Shown here in pieces: positions 52,650-61,685 of a stretch of 64,000 bases of DNA. The stretch covers positions 2,666,001-2,730,000 of the forward strand of contig NZ_CP015880.1 in assembly GCF_000697965.2 (NCBI RefSeq), read 5' to 3'. Under the pieces are notes generated by a model that was not told where the DNA came from, ran no database searches, and worked only from the letters and a program-made list of their open reading frames with translations. A program made the position numbers and the translations under genes. Origin of the DNA: Ensifer adhaerens (GTDB lineage Bacteria; Pseudomonadota; Alphaproteobacteria; Rhizobiales; Rhizobiaceae). Each line of letters starts with the position of its first letter. Within the stretch, counting starts at the first letter, position 1.

Positions 52650-53768
52650 CTACTCGTTCTGGAAGTAGTTGTACTTGCCGTCGTCACCCTTCTTCCAGGT
52701 GTACATGACGTAGTCCGGACGCGTGATGTCGCCCTTTTCGTCATAGCCGAGTTCGCCGATTGCGGTCTTGAACGGACCCTTTGCCTTGATGGCTTCGGCA
52801 ACTGCCTGCGGGTCGTTGCCACCGGAAGCCTTGGCAGCTTCGGCGATGACCTGGAGAGCGGCGTAGGCGTAGAGCGTGTAGGCTTCCGGTTCGAAGCCGG
52901 CAGAGCGGAACTTCTCGACGAGGTCCTTGGCAGCCGGGTTCTTGCGCGGATCCGGAGCGAACGTCATCAGCGTGCCGTCAACGGCGTCGCCGGCGATCGA
53001 GGCCAGTTCGTTCGAAACGATACCGTCGCCCGACATCAGGGTAGCCTTGAGGCCCTGGTCCTTCATCTGGCGCATGATCAGGCCGGCTTCGGTGTGCAGA
53101 CCGCCGTAGTAGACGATCGAAACGCCGGCTTCCTTCATCTTGGCGATCAGAGCCGAGAAGTCCTTGTCGCCGGTGTTGATGCCTTCATAGAGGGCTTCGG
53201 TGAGGCCGGCTTCGTTCATCGACTTCTTGGTTTCGTCGGCAAGGCCCTGACCATAGGGGGTCTTGTCGTGAATGACGGCGATCTTCGCGTCCTTGAAGTT
53301 GGCAGCGAGGTAGGCACCGGCAACCGCACCCTGCTGGTCGTCACGGCCGCAGGTACGGAACGTGTTCCAGAGACCGCGCTCGGTGAACTGCGGGTTGGTG
53401 GAGGCCGGGGTTACCTGCAGGATACCGTTTTCGGCGTAAACTTCAGAAGCCGGGATGGACACGCCCGAGTTGAAGTGACCGACAACGAACTTCACACCGT
53501 CAGCAACGAACTTGTTGGCGACCGAAACGCCCTGCTTGGCATCCGAAACGTCGTCGCCGAGCACAACCTTGATCTGTTCCCCATTGATACCGCCAGCGGC
53601 ATTGATGTCAGCGGCGGCCTGCTCTGCACCTTTCTGGAGCTGTGCACCGAAAGCGGCGTTCGGGCCAGTCAGCGGGCCGGCGACACCAACGAGAATATCA
53701 GCCCAGGCGCTGCCGCTGAAGGCAACCATAGCCGTCAGCGCGACCGCCGACAGAAGAGACTTTTTCAT
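52650..53768 (-). CDS. livJ: Branched-chain amino acid ABC transporter periplasmic binding protein
   Basis: 372-residue Leu/Ile/Val-binding-type protein. The signal peptide ends at AWA (21-23). The mature protein starts [18 protein letters not shown], and [12 protein letters not shown] and [11 protein letters not shown] follow, as in LivJ/LivK. The start is the ATG at 53768 with GGGAG upstream; an open extension of 16 codons looks non-coding. It is the last gene of the liv cluster on this strand, 114 bp after the small membrane protein gene. The ligand could be a branched-chain or another amino acid. Confidence 0.92.
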   Translation of the reverse strand: MKKSLLSAVALTAMVAFSGSAWADILVGVAGPLTGPNAAFGAQLQKGAEQAAADINAAGGINGEQIKVVLGDDVSDAKQGVSVANKFVADGVKFVVGHFNSGVSIPASEVYAENGILQVTPASTNPQFTERGLWNTFRTCGRDDQQGAVAGAYLAANFKDAKIAVIHDKTPYGQGLADETKKSMNEAGLTEALYEGINTGDKDFSALIAKMKEAGVSIVYYGGLHTEAGLIMRQMKDQGLKATLMSGDGIVSNELASIAGDAVDGTLMTFAPDPRKNPAAKDLVEKFRSAGFEPEAYTLYAYAALQVIAEAAKASGGNDPQAVAEAIKAKGPFKTAIGELGYDEKGDITRPDYVMYTWKKGDDGKYNYFQNE

Positions 53769-53882
53769 CTTGTTACTCCCAATTATTCGAGCGGGTCTCG
53801 TTACCAACCTGCGCAATGCCCACCATAGTTGCGCCGGTGTTTCTTTCGCACCGGCCGCGGCGGCCGGCGCGCGCTGTTCCCT

Positions 53883-54227
53883 TTATTTGGCTTTCCAGGA
53901 GAAAGGCGAAGCCTTCTCATAGAGCCAATAGTAGTTATTGGTCATTTGCTTGGTCCGGTAGTACCGGAAACCTGCGGTAGCAAACAACAAAAGTACGATC
54001 GTGTCCACGATATAGTATTGCAGGCTGAACATGGTGCCTTCGAACAGCGCATGGTGGACGAAACGGATGCCCAGTCCCAGCAACGCCACGTAGAGGATGA
54101 GCCGCGGCATGCCTTCCCAGCTTTCAGCCACGCTCTTGCCCGTGCGCCAGGCGGTCCAGCCGCCGAGCACGCAGCTTATGAAAAGAAACTGCCAGATCGA
54201 CACTTCTTCGTAGAGAATTCCCTGCAT
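53883..54227 (-). CDS. Small membrane protein of the liv cluster (DUF6867-like)
   Basis: 114 residues with three hydrophobic segments (about 12-26, 43-60 and 70-86) and a charged C-terminus. It lies 24 bp after livF and before the binding-protein gene on the same strand, so it is probably co-transcribed with the transporter. I recall a rhizobial uncharacterised family of this kind; the function is unknown. Confidence 0.7.
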   Translation of the reverse strand: MQGILYEEVSIWQFLFISCVLGGWTAWRTGKSVAESWEGMPRLILYVALLGLGIRFVHHALFEGTMFSLQYYIVDTIVLLLFATAGFRYYRTKQMTNNYYWLYEKASPFSWKAK

Positions 54228-54251
54228 GTCACTTGCTCCAGATGCGGCCGG

Positions 54252-54977
54252 TCAATGACGGCCGCCTTCGAGATAGGCCGCGCGCACTTCCGGATTGGCG
54301 AGGAGTTCCTTGCCGGAACCGCTCATCGTCACCCGGCCGTTCACCATCACGTAGCCGCGGTCCGAAAGCTTGAGCGCGCCGAAGGCGTTCTGCTCGACGA
54401 GGAAGACCGTCAGCCCCTCCTCCTTGTTGAGTTTCTTGATCGCTTCGAAGATGCCCTTGACGATCAGCGGTGCGAGACCGAGCGACGGCTCGTCGAGAAG
54501 CAAAAGCTTCGGCCGGGCCATCAGCGCGCGGCCGATCGACAGCATCTGCTGCTCACCGCCCGAAAGCGTGCCGCCGCGCTGCGCCTGGCGCTCCTTCAGG
54601 CGCGGGAAAAGCGTAAACACCTTTTCCACGTCCTGGTCGAAGTGCTTCAGGTTGTCGAGGCTGGCGCCCATCTGCAGATTTTCGAACACGGTCATGCGCG
54701 GGAAGATGCGCCGACCCTCAGGCGATTGCGCAATGCGCAGCCGGGCGATCTCGTGCGTCGGCATGCGGGTGATGTCCTGGCCTTCGAAGAAGACCGAACC
54801 GGTGCGCGCCTGCGGGCTGCCGCAGATGGTCATCATCAGCGTCGACTTGCCGGCACCGTTGGCACCGATCAGGCAGACGATTTCACCACGGTGAACTTCG
54901 ACATCGACCCCGCTGAGCGCCCGGATGTTGCCGTAGTAGGTCTCGACGGCTTTGACTTGGAGAAGTGGCGCCGTCAT
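54252..54977 (-). CDS. livF: Branched-chain amino acid ABC transporter ATP-binding protein LivF
   Basis: 241-residue ATPase with Walker A GANGAGKST, signature LSGGEQQMLSIGR and Walker B LLLLDEPSLGLAP, typical of LivF. It overlaps the livG stop by 1 nt (TGATG). Confidence 0.95.
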   Translation of the reverse strand: MTAPLLQVKAVETYYGNIRALSGVDVEVHRGEIVCLIGANGAGKSTLMMTICGSPQARTGSVFFEGQDITRMPTHEIARLRIAQSPEGRRIFPRMTVFENLQMGASLDNLKHFDQDVEKVFTLFPRLKERQAQRGGTLSGGEQQMLSIGRALMARPKLLLLDEPSLGLAPLIVKGIFEAIKKLNKEEGLTVFLVEQNAFGALKLSDRGYVMVNGRVTMSGSGKELLANPEVRAAYLEGGRH

Positions 54978-55861
54978 CAGTGGGTGCCCCCCTGCCCGCC
55001 TTCGATTTCCTCGATTTGTTCGATCACCTCTTCAACCTCTTCATCCTCGACACCCAGATAGGCCGCAATGACCCTCGGATCGTTCTTCACGAAATCCGGT
55101 GTGCCGTCGGAAATCTTCTGTCCATATTCCAGGACCACCACGTGGTCGGAGATCTCCATGACCACGGACATGTCGTGTTCGATCAAAAGAATCGACGTGC
55201 CGGTATCGGCGCGAATGCTTTTCAGCAATTCGTTGAGCGCCAGAGACTCGCGCGGATTGAGACCGGCGGCCGGCTCGTCCAGGCAGAGAAGCTCGGGCCC
55301 GGTGCACATGGCACGCGCGATCTCGAGACGGCGCTGGGCGCCATAGGAGAGATCGCCGGCCGGATCGTCCGCACGGTCGATCAGCGACGCCTTTTCCAGC
55401 CAGTGCTTGGCAAGTTCGATCGCCTCGTGCGACGCCTGGCGATAGGCCGGGAAGCCGAGCAGACCGAGGAAGGTGTAGCCGGATGCCTGCATCAGCTTGT
55501 TGTGCTGCGCGACGAGCAGGTTTTCGAGCACCGTCAGACCGGAGAACATCCGGATGTTCTGGAAGGTACGCGCTACCTTGGCGAGCTTGGTGATCTCGAA
55601 GTCGGGCAGACGCTCCAGCAGGTATTCCTTGCCGGCCTTCTGCTTCATCGTGATCATGCCCATCGTCGGCTTGTAGAAGCCGGTGATGCAGTTGAACACC
55701 GTGGTCTTGCCCGCTCCGTTCGGGCCGATCAGCGCGGTGATGTCACCGCGATAGGCTTCGAAGGAGAAGTCGTTGATGGCCATGAGACCGCCGAAGCGCA
55801 TCGACAGGTGCTCAACCTTGAGAATGGGGTCTTTTGTCATTGTCGTTGTCTCGCGGGCCAT
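54977..55861 (-). CDS. livG: Branched-chain amino acid ABC transporter ATP-binding protein LivG
   Basis: 294-residue ATPase with Walker A GPNGAGKTT, the LivG-type signature LSYGAQRRLEIAR and Walker B LLCLDEPAAGLNP. The start ATG overlaps the livM stop in a TGATG junction. An internal ATG at 55840 also fits and would remove seven residues. Confidence 0.94.
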   Translation of the reverse strand: MARETTTMTKDPILKVEHLSMRFGGLMAINDFSFEAYRGDITALIGPNGAGKTTVFNCITGFYKPTMGMITMKQKAGKEYLLERLPDFEITKLAKVARTFQNIRMFSGLTVLENLLVAQHNKLMQASGYTFLGLLGFPAYRQASHEAIELAKHWLEKASLIDRADDPAGDLSYGAQRRLEIARAMCTGPELLCLDEPAAGLNPRESLALNELLKSIRADTGTSILLIEHDMSVVMEISDHVVVLEYGQKISDGTPDFVKNDPRVIAAYLGVEDEEVEEVIEQIEEIEGGQGGTH

Positions 55862-57246
55862 CAACCGTGCCCTTCCTTGGTGAAGCTGCCGGAGACTGCC
55901 TTGCGTTCGTGCAGGAAGGCTGTCGGTTCGCGTGATCCGACGAAGCCGCGCGGCTTCCAGACCATGACGACGACCATGGCCAGGCCAAAGATCAGCATAC
56001 GGTAGAGTTCAGGTGTGAAGTCCGGTCCGAAGACCATCTTCAGGAAGGAAAGCTCACGCAGGATTTCGGTGCCGCCGATCATGACGGCCGCAGCGACTGC
56101 GATGCCGGTAAGCGAGCCCATGCCGCCGAGAACCACGATCGCGAGAATGACCGCGGATTCCAGGAAGACGAAGGATTCGGGCGACACGAAGCCCTGGCGC
56201 ACCGCGAAGAACGAGCCGGCGATACCGCCGAACATGGCGCCCGTCGCAAATGCGGTGAGCTTGGTCGTCACCGTGTTGATACCGAGCGAGCGGCAGGCGA
56301 TCTCGTCCTCGCGCAACGCTTCCCAGGCGCGGCCGATCGGCATGCGGCGCAGCCGGATCGTCACATAAGCCGTGAGCAGCGCAAGTGCCAGGATCAGATA
56401 GAACAGGAAGATCTTGTAATAGGCCGACGACATCGGCAGGCCCATCATTGCTGCAAAACCGTCCTTCGAGGCATCGAACTTGATGCCGAACAGCGTCGCC
56501 TTGGCGATACCGGAGACGCCGAAGGTACCCTTCGTCACTTCGGTCCAGTTGATCAACACCAGTCGGATGATTTCACCGAAGGCGAGCGTCACGATCGCCA
56601 GATAGTCACCGCGAAGACGCAAGACCGGGAAGCCGAGAATCATGCCCCAGAAGGCGGCGAGAATGCCGGCGACCGGAAGAAGAACCCAGAAGGACAGGCC
56701 GAAATAGGTCGACAGCAGGGCGTAGGAATAGGCGCCGACCGCGTAGAAGGCGACGTAACCCAAGTCCAGCAGGCCAGCGAGGCCGACGACGATGTTGAGC
56801 CCCCAGGCCAGCATCACGTAGATCAGGATCTGGATGCCGAAATTGTCGACCCACTTCAGCGAGCCCTGGACGCCGAAGATCGCGACGACGAGCGGCGGAT
56901 AGATGAGCAGGAACGCAATCGCGAGCTTGGAGAAGTTGCGGCTGAAGAAGGTCTCCTCCTTCACCGCATCGTCGGCCTCGGCCTTGGCGGCCTTGCGCCG
57001 AGCCATGGCCGGCTGGACATAGGCAACCATCAGGAAGCGGCCGACGGCAGCGACAATCACGAAGATCGCCAGCAGTCCCCAGCGCTGGTTGAGGATCAGC
57101 TCGTTGCGGATGTTCTGGTCGGACTTGAGACCGACGAACAGCACGAAAAGGCCGAGCGAAATCAGGCCCGCGAAGACAGCCTCGCGCAGGGCCCGCGCCG
57201 TCACGTCAGTGCCGGCGCTTGCAGTCGTAGAAGCAATGTTTGCCAT
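55861..57246 (-). CDS. livM: Branched-chain amino acid ABC transporter permease LivM
   Basis: 461-residue permease, longer than LivM of many species owing to an N-terminal extension (about 1-120) with two extra hydrophobic segments. The core (IYVMLAWGLNIVVGLAGLLDLGYVAFYAVGAY) and the loop RAWEALREDEIACRSLGIN, which contacts the ATPase, are typical. It lies 4 bp after livH. Confidence 0.94.
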   Translation of the reverse strand: MANIASTTASAGTDVTARALREAVFAGLISLGLFVLFVGLKSDQNIRNELILNQRWGLLAIFVIVAAVGRFLMVAYVQPAMARRKAAKAEADDAVKEETFFSRNFSKLAIAFLLIYPPLVVAIFGVQGSLKWVDNFGIQILIYVMLAWGLNIVVGLAGLLDLGYVAFYAVGAYSYALLSTYFGLSFWVLLPVAGILAAFWGMILGFPVLRLRGDYLAIVTLAFGEIIRLVLINWTEVTKGTFGVSGIAKATLFGIKFDASKDGFAAMMGLPMSSAYYKIFLFYLILALALLTAYVTIRLRRMPIGRAWEALREDEIACRSLGINTVTTKLTAFATGAMFGGIAGSFFAVRQGFVSPESFVFLESAVILAIVVLGGMGSLTGIAVAAAVMIGGTEILRELSFLKMVFGPDFTPELYRMLIFGLAMVVVMVWKPRGFVGSREPTAFLHERKAVSGSFTKEGHG

Positions 57247-57250
57247 GGAA

Positions 57251-58153
57251 TTATACCTTCTCGACTTCCGGTCGTCCGAGAATGCCAGACGGCTTGAAGA
57301 TCAGGACGATGGCGAGAATGGAGAAGGTCGCGACGTCCTTGTAGTCGATGGTGAAATAGGCCGACCAGAGGGACTCGATGAGCCCGATCAACAGTCCGCC
57401 GAGAACGGCGCCCGGCAGCGATCCGATGCCGCCGAGAACGGCCGCGGTGAACGCTTTGACGCCAGGCACGAAACCGTCGGTGAAGACGACGACGCCATAA
57501 TACATCAGATACATCGTGCCGGCGACGGCAGCGAGTGCTGCGCCCATGATGAAGGTCACCGAGATGGTGCGGTCGACGTCAACACCCAGCAGCGCCGCCA
57601 TCTTCCGGTCCTGTTCGGTCGCGCGCTGGGCGCGGCCGAGCGGCGTCTTGTTGACGATGTACCAGAAGATCGAAAGCAGAGCCGCCGTGATGACGATGAT
57701 GATGATCTGCTTCAGCGAGATGGTGATGCCGAAGACTTCGTAGACCGAGGAGACGAGCGGCGGGATCGGCTTGTTGCGCGGGCCCTGCGTCACCTGGATG
57801 AAGTTCGACAACGCAATCGACATGCCGATCGCCGTGATCAGCGGCGCAAGCCGGAACGAACCGCGCAGCGGCCGATAGGCCACTTTCTCGATCGTCCAGT
57901 TCCAGAGACCTGCGGTCAGCATGCCGACGATCATCATCAGCAGGAGAGCAAGTACAACCGGGACGCCCCCGATGAATGTTGTGAGAATAAGAAAGACAAT
58001 CAAAGCAGCAAAGCCGCCGAGCATGAAGATATCGCCGTGGGCGAAGTTGATCATGCCAATGATGCCGTAGACCATGGTATAACCGATTGCGATCATACCA
58101 TAAATAGACCCAAGAGTCAGCCCGTTGACGAGCTGCTGGACGAAATACTCCAT
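57251..58153 (-). CDS. livH: Branched-chain amino acid ABC transporter permease LivH
   Basis: 300-residue permease with about eight helices (QQLVNGLTLGSIYGMIAIGY) and the ATPase-contact segment RATEQDRKMAALLGVDVDR. The start is the ATG at 58153 with GGGGA upstream. It is the first gene of livHMGF. Confidence 0.94.
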   Translation of the reverse strand: MEYFVQQLVNGLTLGSIYGMIAIGYTMVYGIIGMINFAHGDIFMLGGFAALIVFLILTTFIGGVPVVLALLLMMIVGMLTAGLWNWTIEKVAYRPLRGSFRLAPLITAIGMSIALSNFIQVTQGPRNKPIPPLVSSVYEVFGITISLKQIIIIVITAALLSIFWYIVNKTPLGRAQRATEQDRKMAALLGVDVDRTISVTFIMGAALAAVAGTMYLMYYGVVVFTDGFVPGVKAFTAAVLGGIGSLPGAVLGGLLIGLIESLWSAYFTIDYKDVATFSILAIVLIFKPSGILGRPEVEKV

Positions 58154-58308
58154 CAATCTTCCCCTGGACCAGATCCATTACGGTCCGGTCTCTTGTTTTT
58201 TGAGCTCATTGTTGAGCGCTGTGTTTGCTCGATTCCATACCTCTTTCAAACGAAAAGGAAAGCTAAAAAACGCGACTTCGCCAAAAACTTCCTCGATAAA
58301 ATCGATTT

Positions 58309-58386
58309 GACGCTTTTACAGCCAGAAAAATCAAATCTTTCGCAGCTTTCGCCCGCGAAAGCATCAACTTTAGTCGTAAAAGCGTC
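58309..58386. repeat. Nested inverted repeats upstream of livH
   Basis: Outer arms GACGCTTTTAC (58309-58319) and GTAAAAGCGTC (58376-58386) are a perfect match. Inside lies a second hairpin GCTTTCG-CCCG-CGAAAGC (58345-58362). The AT-rich surroundings suggest the liv promoter region. It could equally form the end of the transcript arriving from the dehydrogenase gene. Confidence 0.5.
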
Positions 58387-58440
58387 GGGTATTCTATGAA
58401 GCTTCGACAGCCACTTCGGTCTGCATTACACCTCGAATGC

Positions 58441-60867
58441 TTAGGCGCGCATGCGCTGACCGTTCGAATCGAACAGCGGATGCGGCTGAAGACGGGCCGG
58501 CAGGATCTCACCCAAGAGTTCGATCGACCAGCCATCGCTTCGGTCGGCGATCTCCTTGGGCACGTAGCCCATGGCGACCGAAACCCCACTTGCATGCGCA
58601 TAGCCGCCCGATGTCACCCAGCCGCGCACGACACCGTCGAGATAGATGGGCTCGTCGCCGATGACGTCCGCATCCCTCGCATCGAGCACGAAGGTCCGCA
58701 GCCGCATCGCGCCGCCATCCGCCTTCTCCTTCAAGGCCGCCGCCTTGCCAATGAAATCCGCATCCTTGCCGGTCGCGACGAAACGGCCGAGCCCAGCCTC
58801 GACCGGGCCATAGAGCGGACGATATTCGCGCGCCCAGCTGCCGAAGGATTTTTCGACGCGCAATGCATTCAGCGCCCTCAGGCCGAACAAACGGATCCCG
58901 GAAGCCGCCCCCTTCTCCATCAGCAGTTCGAAGAGATAACGCTGGTACTCCGGTTTCATCCAGATCTCGTAGCCGAGATCGCCGGTGTAGCTGACGCGGC
59001 CGACGAGCGCGGGCGCCATGCCGAGATCCATCCGGCGGATGTCCATGAACGGGAAATCGGCGTCGGAGACATCGAGATGGGTCAGGCTTTCAAGCACATC
59101 GCGCGCCTTCGGCCCGGCGATCGACAGGCCGGCCAGCTCCAGCTTCAACGCCTTCAGCGTCACCGAGCCGTCCGCCGGCAGATGCGCCTCGAACCAGCGC
59201 ATGTGGTAGTCCTCGGCTATGCCGGATCCAACAAGCAGGAAATCCCCCTCTTCGAGCTTGGCAAGGGTGAAGTCGCCGATCAGCTTGCCGTCCTCCTTCA
59301 GCATCGGTGCCAATGCCATGCGCCCGACCTCAGGGATGCGGCAGGCAAGCATGCGGTCGAGCCAGGCTTCAGCGCCCTTGCCGGTGATCGCATATTTGGC
59401 AAAGCCCGATGTCTCCATCAGGCCGACGCCTTCGCGCACGGCCCGGGCCTCCGCGCCCACCGTCTCAAAGTCGGTCGAACGGCGCCACGAGAAGGCGTCC
59501 TTCACGCCTTCGGGTGCAAACCACAGCGGCGTTTCAAGCCCGTAGGACGCGCCGAAGACGGCGCCCGCAGCCTTCAGCCGGTCGTAGATCGGCGTCGTCA
59601 ACAGAGGCCTTGCCGCCGGCAGCTCCTCGTTCGGATAACGGATCGAGAAGCGACGCGAGTAGTTCTCGCGCACCTTGGCATTGGTATAGGCAAGCGTGGC
59701 GAAATCGCCGTAGCGCGAAACGTCCATGGCAAAGACGTCGAAGCCGGGGTCGCCATGGATCATCCAGTTGGCAAGCGCCAGGCCGACGCCGCCACCCTGG
59801 CTGAATCCGGCCATGACGGCGCAGGCCGACCAGAAATTCCTCAAGCCCCGCACCGGGCCGACCAGCGGGTTACCGTCCGGCGAGAAGGTGAAAGGACCGT
59901 TGATGATCTTCTTGATGCCGGCCTTGTTGAAGGCCGGGAAGTGCCGGAAGCCGACCTCGAGTTCGGGCGAGATACGGTCGATGTCCTCGGCGAGAAGTTC
60001 ATGGCCGAAGTCCCAGGGCGTCGTGACGGGCGACCACGGACGACACGCCTTCTCATAGGTGCCCATCAGCATGCCGTTCCGCTCCTGGCGGAGATAAATC
60101 TCGCCGTCGAAATCGACACAGTGCATCAGCTCCTTGCCGCGCGTCTGGTTGAACTCGATGACCTCGGGCATGTCCTCGGTGATGAGATACATGTGCTCCA
60201 TAGCGAGCACAGGCAGCTCCAGCCCCACCATGCGCCCCACCTCGCGGGCCCAGAGGCCGGCGGCGTTGACGACGTGTTCGGCGACAATTTCGCCCTGGTT
60301 GGTGATCACCCGCCAGCAACCGTCGTCCCGCTGCACCAGGTCCTCGACCTTGGTGTGCAGATAGATCTCCGCACCGTTCTTCTTCGCCGATTTGGCATAG
60401 GCATGCGTCGTGCCATAGGGATCGAGATGCCCCTCGACCGGATCGAACACCGCGCCGACGAATTGGTCGGGATCGAGCAGCGGCATCAGGTCGTGCGCTT
60501 CCCTGGGTGTCAAAAGCTCGGCTTCGAGCCCCATGTAGCGGCCCTTGGCAAGGATCGATTTCATCCAGTCGAAACGTTCCTTGGTGGCGGCGAGCATCAT
60601 GCCGGAGGTCATGTGCAGGCCGACATCGTGGCCGGAATACGCCTCGATCTCCTTGTAGAGCTCGACCGTATATTTCTGCAGCTTGGCGACGTTCGGGTCA
60701 CCGTTGATCGTGTGCATGCCACCGGCCGCGTGCCAGGTGGAGCCGGAGGTGAGTTCCGATCGTTCGAGCAGCACGGCGTCGGTCCAGCCGAATTTCGTCA
60801 GGTGATAGAGCACCGAACAACCGACGACACCGCCTCCGATAACGACGACCTTGGCATGGCTTTTCAT
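58441..60867 (-). CDS. Dimethylglycine/sarcosine dehydrogenase-like FAD-folate enzyme
   Basis: 808 residues. An N-terminal FAD-dependent oxidoreductase domain (about 1-370) has VVVIGGGVVG and GSTWHAAGG, where H46 matches the His that binds FAD covalently in dimethylglycine dehydrogenase. A central FAO_M-type linker and C-terminal GCV_T domains (about 430-805) bind folate and accept the formaldehyde unit. Oxidative demethylation of an N-methylglycine compound is likely; the exact substrate is not certain. The ATG at 60867 has GGAG upstream. The neighbouring sarcosine oxidase genes point to glycine betaine or choline breakdown. Confidence 0.88.
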   Translation of the reverse strand: MKSHAKVVVIGGGVVGCSVLYHLTKFGWTDAVLLERSELTSGSTWHAAGGMHTINGDPNVAKLQKYTVELYKEIEAYSGHDVGLHMTSGMMLAATKERFDWMKSILAKGRYMGLEAELLTPREAHDLMPLLDPDQFVGAVFDPVEGHLDPYGTTHAYAKSAKKNGAEIYLHTKVEDLVQRDDGCWRVITNQGEIVAEHVVNAAGLWAREVGRMVGLELPVLAMEHMYLITEDMPEVIEFNQTRGKELMHCVDFDGEIYLRQERNGMLMGTYEKACRPWSPVTTPWDFGHELLAEDIDRISPELEVGFRHFPAFNKAGIKKIINGPFTFSPDGNPLVGPVRGLRNFWSACAVMAGFSQGGGVGLALANWMIHGDPGFDVFAMDVSRYGDFATLAYTNAKVRENYSRRFSIRYPNEELPAARPLLTTPIYDRLKAAGAVFGASYGLETPLWFAPEGVKDAFSWRRSTDFETVGAEARAVREGVGLMETSGFAKYAITGKGAEAWLDRMLACRIPEVGRMALAPMLKEDGKLIGDFTLAKLEEGDFLLVGSGIAEDYHMRWFEAHLPADGSVTLKALKLELAGLSIAGPKARDVLESLTHLDVSDADFPFMDIRRMDLGMAPALVGRVSYTGDLGYEIWMKPEYQRYLFELLMEKGAASGIRLFGLRALNALRVEKSFGSWAREYRPLYGPVEAGLGRFVATGKDADFIGKAAALKEKADGGAMRLRTFVLDARDADVIGDEPIYLDGVVRGWVTSGGYAHASGVSVAMGYVPKEIADRSDGWSIELLGEILPARLQPHPLFDSNGQRMRA

Positions 60868-61120
60868 GCGTACACTCCGTCTCCCCATGCTCCTGTCGGA
60901 GGCATGGCCAAATTGTCAGGAAGAAACTCAGGCACGGCGACCGCTTGCTTCAGAGACAGAAGTGCAAGCGGCGAATGATGAAAGCCTAGTCAGAAAGACG
61001 GCGCCGATAAAGACACGGCTGCGAAGGACGCTTGTCCATTTCCGCCGTTTGTTGGTGGATGGGCGACCTGTTTGCGGCATTTCATGCCGCATTTGATTTC
61101 GACCTGTTGAAGGGGCCGTT
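60868..61120. other. Gap between soxG and the dehydrogenase gene
   Basis: 253 bp with no gene, strong hairpin or repeat that I can support. It probably holds the promoter of the dehydrogenase gene, which could alternatively be read through from soxG. Confidence 0.35.
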
Positions 61121-61675
61121 TCAATCCGAGAAGGCGGCGGTGAGATCGAAGGCCCGCCCCATCTTCATCAGGTCATCGAAGAGCGATACCGCATAGCTCC
61201 GCGGCACGATCAGCTCGAACGTGTCCTCGTCCGTCCGGGCGAGATTGACCGGGATGTGACCGCACAGCGCATTGGTGCTGCCGCCAACCGTGAAGGCTGA
61301 GGGATGAAGATCAAGGCCGATGCCCTTGACGAGGATGCTGCGCACGTTCGGGCCGGCGATCCGGAAGACGACGCGCCCATCGCTTTGGTCGACAACATAG
61401 GCACCGCCGTCGCAAAGCTCTTCGAGCCAACGTACGAGCCCGCTCGGCGCTTCCACCTCGGAGACGACAAGCCATTCCCCCGGTGCCGAAAACCGCATGG
61501 GCAAGTCGGACTGTGCGGCGATCGCCTCACGCACGGTCTCCTCCCGGCCGGCGCGCGCAAGAACCGTCGCCATCGTGCGCCAATGCCCGACCATCAGGTG
61601 GTCGGCCGCCGGCGACGTGGGTGCCGATCGAAGTTTCTGCTCCAGTGCGTGGCGGTTGTTGTAGTCGCGAACCAT
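61121..61675 (-). CDS. soxG: Sarcosine oxidase gamma subunit
   Basis: 184-residue small subunit of heterotetrameric sarcosine oxidase, with a GCV_T-like fold (FSAPGEWLVVSE, DQSDGRVVFRIAGPNVRSILVKG, FELIVPRSYAVSLFDDL). AGGAGG lies 5 nt before the ATG. It starts 10 bp after the soxA stop, the usual soxBDAG order. Confidence 0.9.
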   Translation of the reverse strand: MVRDYNNRHALEQKLRSAPTSPAADHLMVGHWRTMATVLARAGREETVREAIAAQSDLPMRFSAPGEWLVVSEVEAPSGLVRWLEELCDGGAYVVDQSDGRVVFRIAGPNVRSILVKGIGLDLHPSAFTVGGSTNALCGHIPVNLARTDEDTFELIVPRSYAVSLFDDLMKMGRAFDLTAAFSD

Positions 61676-61685
61676 CACCGCCTCC

